From NCBI GenBank assembly GCA_937916345.1, contig CALFUE010000124.1, forward strand, positions 1 through 16,189: a DNA stretch of 16,189 nucleotides, read 5' to 3'. Positions 15,326 through 16,189 of the stretch are shown one piece after another. The notes below the pieces were generated by a model. The model did no database searches, was not told where the DNA came from, and saw only the letters and a list, made by a program, of their open reading frames with translations. Numbering within the stretch: position 1 is the stretch's first letter; every line of letters starts with the position of its first letter. The position numbers were made by a program, and so were the translations under genes. This DNA is from an uncultured bacterium (GTDB lineage: Bacteria > Bacillota > Clostridia > Lachnospirales > Lachnospiraceae).

Positions 15326-15577
15326 ATGGATATGCCGATGCTTGAGATCAGCAATCTTGACACATTAAGCAAAGCCAGGATCGTAGTTGTCGGTGTTGGC
15401 GGAGGCGGAAACAACGCCGTAAACCGCATGATCGATGCAAATATTATCGGTGTTGAGTTCGTTGGAGTAAACACTGATGTGCAGGCTCTTGAGCTTTGCA
15501 AGGCTCCGACGCTGATCCCCATTGGAGAGAAGGTTACCGGAGGACTTGGAGCCGGCGGAAATCGGGGAGTTATATGA
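15326..15577 (+). CDS. ftsZ: FtsZ, N-terminal fragment cut by a sequence junction
   Basis: FtsZ is the tubulin-like GTPase that forms the division ring. The start is sound: AGGAGG (15312-15317) lies 8 bases before ATG 15326. Residues ~14-79 show the nucleotide-binding half, with IVVVGVGGGGNNAVNRMID, VEFVGVNTD, ALELCKAP and GEKVTGGLGAGGN. FtsZ normally continues NPEIGEKAAEE for another ~300 residues. Here the frame runs into R-G-V-I-stop (TGA at 15575-15577) right after N79, so only about a fifth of the protein remains. The downstream sequence is not FtsZ in any frame. I think the chromosome has an intact ftsZ and the break is an assembly join near 15561-15569. Confidence 0.9.
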   Translation: MDMPMLEISNLDTLSKARIVVVGVGGGGNNAVNRMIDANIIGVEFVGVNTDVQALELCKAPTLIPIGEKVTGGLGAGGNRGVI

Positions 15578-15656
15578 AAAACATGGTTTTATACGATATG
15601 GATATAAACTGTACATGGGGGGGGGAAATTCAATTGCTGTCGGATACAAGGAATAG
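15558..15656 (+). pseudogene. C-terminal tail of an unrelated protein, fused at the junction
   Basis: In the third frame relative to ftsZ, about 32 codons run from the junction to TAG at 15654-15656. They contain E-L-Y-E-K-H-G-F-I-R-Y-G and then Y-K-L-Y-M-G-G-G-N-S-I-A-V-G-Y-K-E. The YEKHGF part resembles the end of GNAT-type acetyltransferases, but the piece is too short to name. It has no start or ribosome site of its own. A run of nine G (15617-15625) lies inside it, where length errors are likely. It is best seen as the 3' end of the gene that preceded gtrA in the true source locus. Confidence 0.5.
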
Positions 15657-15688
15657 CCTCTTCACATTCCCGAAAGGCGGCATAGGCG

Positions 15689-16174
15689 ATGGCGGAAGAC
15701 AAGGATATTTTCGACTCGCTGTTTACTCTGCCGGTTTTTCGCTTGTTCAGGCCGTTCTATATGAAATATAGGGAAGTGCTTTTGTACCTGTTCTTTGGCG
15801 GACTTTCAGCCATAGTGAACATAGGGAGTTTCGCATTGCTGATTGGTGCAATGGGTCTGAATGAGCTTGTGGCGAATGTGATTGCGTGGATTGTCACGGT
15901 TCTGTTCGTATATGTGACGAACAAAATTTGGGTGTTCAAGTCGGATGTCGAAACGACGAAGGGGCTTTTGTGGCAACTTGCCTCGTTCTTCGCTGGAAGG
16001 CTCGGAACGCTAGCCTTGGAGGAAGTTTTGCTGTTCGTGTTCATCACGAAACTTGAGTTTAACAGCGTTGCGGTAAAAATCATCGCGCAGGTCGTGGTGG
16101 TTGCGACGAATTATATAATCAGCAAATTGATTGTGTTTAGAGGGAGAAAAAATGAAAAACAACTTGATGCATAA
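15689..16174 (+). CDS. GtrA-like membrane protein, 3' end uncertain
   Basis: GtrA-family proteins are small four-helix membrane proteins linked to surface polysaccharide or O-antigen glucosylation, probably as flippases for polyprenyl-linked sugars. The visible 161 residues show helices at about 29-52, 58-78, 93-120 and 126-149. Family marks include KYREVLLYLFFGGLSAIVN at the first helix, VTNKIWVFKS after the second and NYIISKLIVFR at the end. The length is normal. The apparent stop TAA (16172-16174) uses the first base of the sequencing adapter, so the true stop is not seen. GAAAGGCGG is a weak ribosome site upstream. The gene does not belong to the dcw cluster and follows the join. Confidence 0.8.
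   Translation: MAEDKDIFDSLFTLPVFRLFRPFYMKYREVLLYLFFGGLSAIVNIGSFALLIGAMGLNELVANVIAWIVTVLFVYVTNKIWVFKSDVETTKGLLWQLASFFAGRLGTLALEEVLLFVFITKLEFNSVAVKIIAQVVVVATNYIISKLIVFRGRKNEKQLDA
16152..16173 (+). CDS. Possible start of a next gene, cut by the contig end
   Basis: AGGGAG (16141-16146) stands 5 bases before ATG 16152, which opens M-K-N-N-L-M-H in a different frame from the gtrA-like gene. Only seven codons exist before the adapter begins. GtrA genes often overlap a glycosyltransferase gene, but no product can be named. Confidence 0.25.
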
Positions 16175-16189
16175 GATCGGAAGAGCGTC
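16174..16189 (+). other. Untrimmed Illumina adapter sequence
   Basis: The last 16 bases, AGATCGGAAGAGCGTC, equal the start of the Illumina TruSeq adapter as read through from an insert. The first A would be the A-tail. They lie exactly at the contig end and are not genomic. Confidence 0.93.

Noticed and set aside
15559..15577. ftsZ as a true pseudogene or programmed short form
   Set aside because: The loss coincides with a change to unrelated sequence and an adapter-bearing contig end, which an assembly error explains better than biology.
15496..15771. A 91-codon open frame spanning the ftsZ break
   Set aside because: It crosses from ftsZ in the wrong frame through the join and the G run into gtrA. 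It is an accident of the chimera.

Overview
The window reads as a bacterial contig of about 16 kb with every gene on the + strand. It most resembles a Clostridia genome, probably Lachnospiraceae. The grounds are strong AGGAGG ribosome sites, the Clostridia-type rnfCDGEAB gene order, a compact division/cell-wall (dcw) cluster without murG, murC or ftsA, and protein sequences that look like that family. The taxonomic call is inference, because no 16S or other marker is present.

Layout. (1) Positions 1-379 hold the C-terminal end of an S1-domain RNA-binding protein. A CheR-type methyltransferase follows at 403-1182, and a hairpin terminator lies near 1244-1282. (2) Positions 1324-6375 are a complete Rnf operon (rnfC, D, G, E, A, B). 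It encodes a membrane ferredoxin:NAD+ oxidoreductase that couples electron transfer to Na+ or H+ export, and it closes with two tandem terminators (6381-6416 and 6466-6498). (3) Positions 6521-14894 are a dcw cluster: a likely promoter overlapping an array of TGG repeats spaced one DNA turn apart (candidate MraZ operator), then mraZ, rsmH, an ftsL-like gene, a class B penicillin-binding protein, mraY, murD, ftsW and ftsQ/divIB. (4) Positions 14895-15325 are a 431-base, hairpin-rich non-coding stretch holding a MITE-like palindromic element. (5) ftsZ starts at 15326 but is cut off after about 79 codons, in the middle of its nucleotide-binding domain.

The last ~610 bases do not belong with the rest. 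After the FtsZ break come the tail of an unrelated protein, a run of nine G, a gtrA-like gene, and finally 16 bases identical to the start of the Illumina TruSeq adapter (16174-16189). I read this end as an assembly chimera plus untrimmed adapter, so the gtrA stop codon and the ftsZ truncation should not be taken as biology.

How the genes work together. The Rnf complex supplies the ion gradient and balances ferredoxin against NADH in an anaerobe. In the dcw cluster, MraY and MurD make lipid-linked and soluble peptidoglycan precursors, and FtsW with the class B PBP polymerises and cross-links septal wall. The FtsL-like protein and FtsQ/DivIB scaffold that synthase, FtsZ places it, RsmH methylates 16S rRNA, and MraZ is the probable autoregulator. 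I found no CRISPR, tRNA, rRNA, transposase or clear novel system. The items most worth a second look are the MraZ-box array, the MITE-like element before ftsZ, the cysteine-rich RnfE tail and the artefactual right end.
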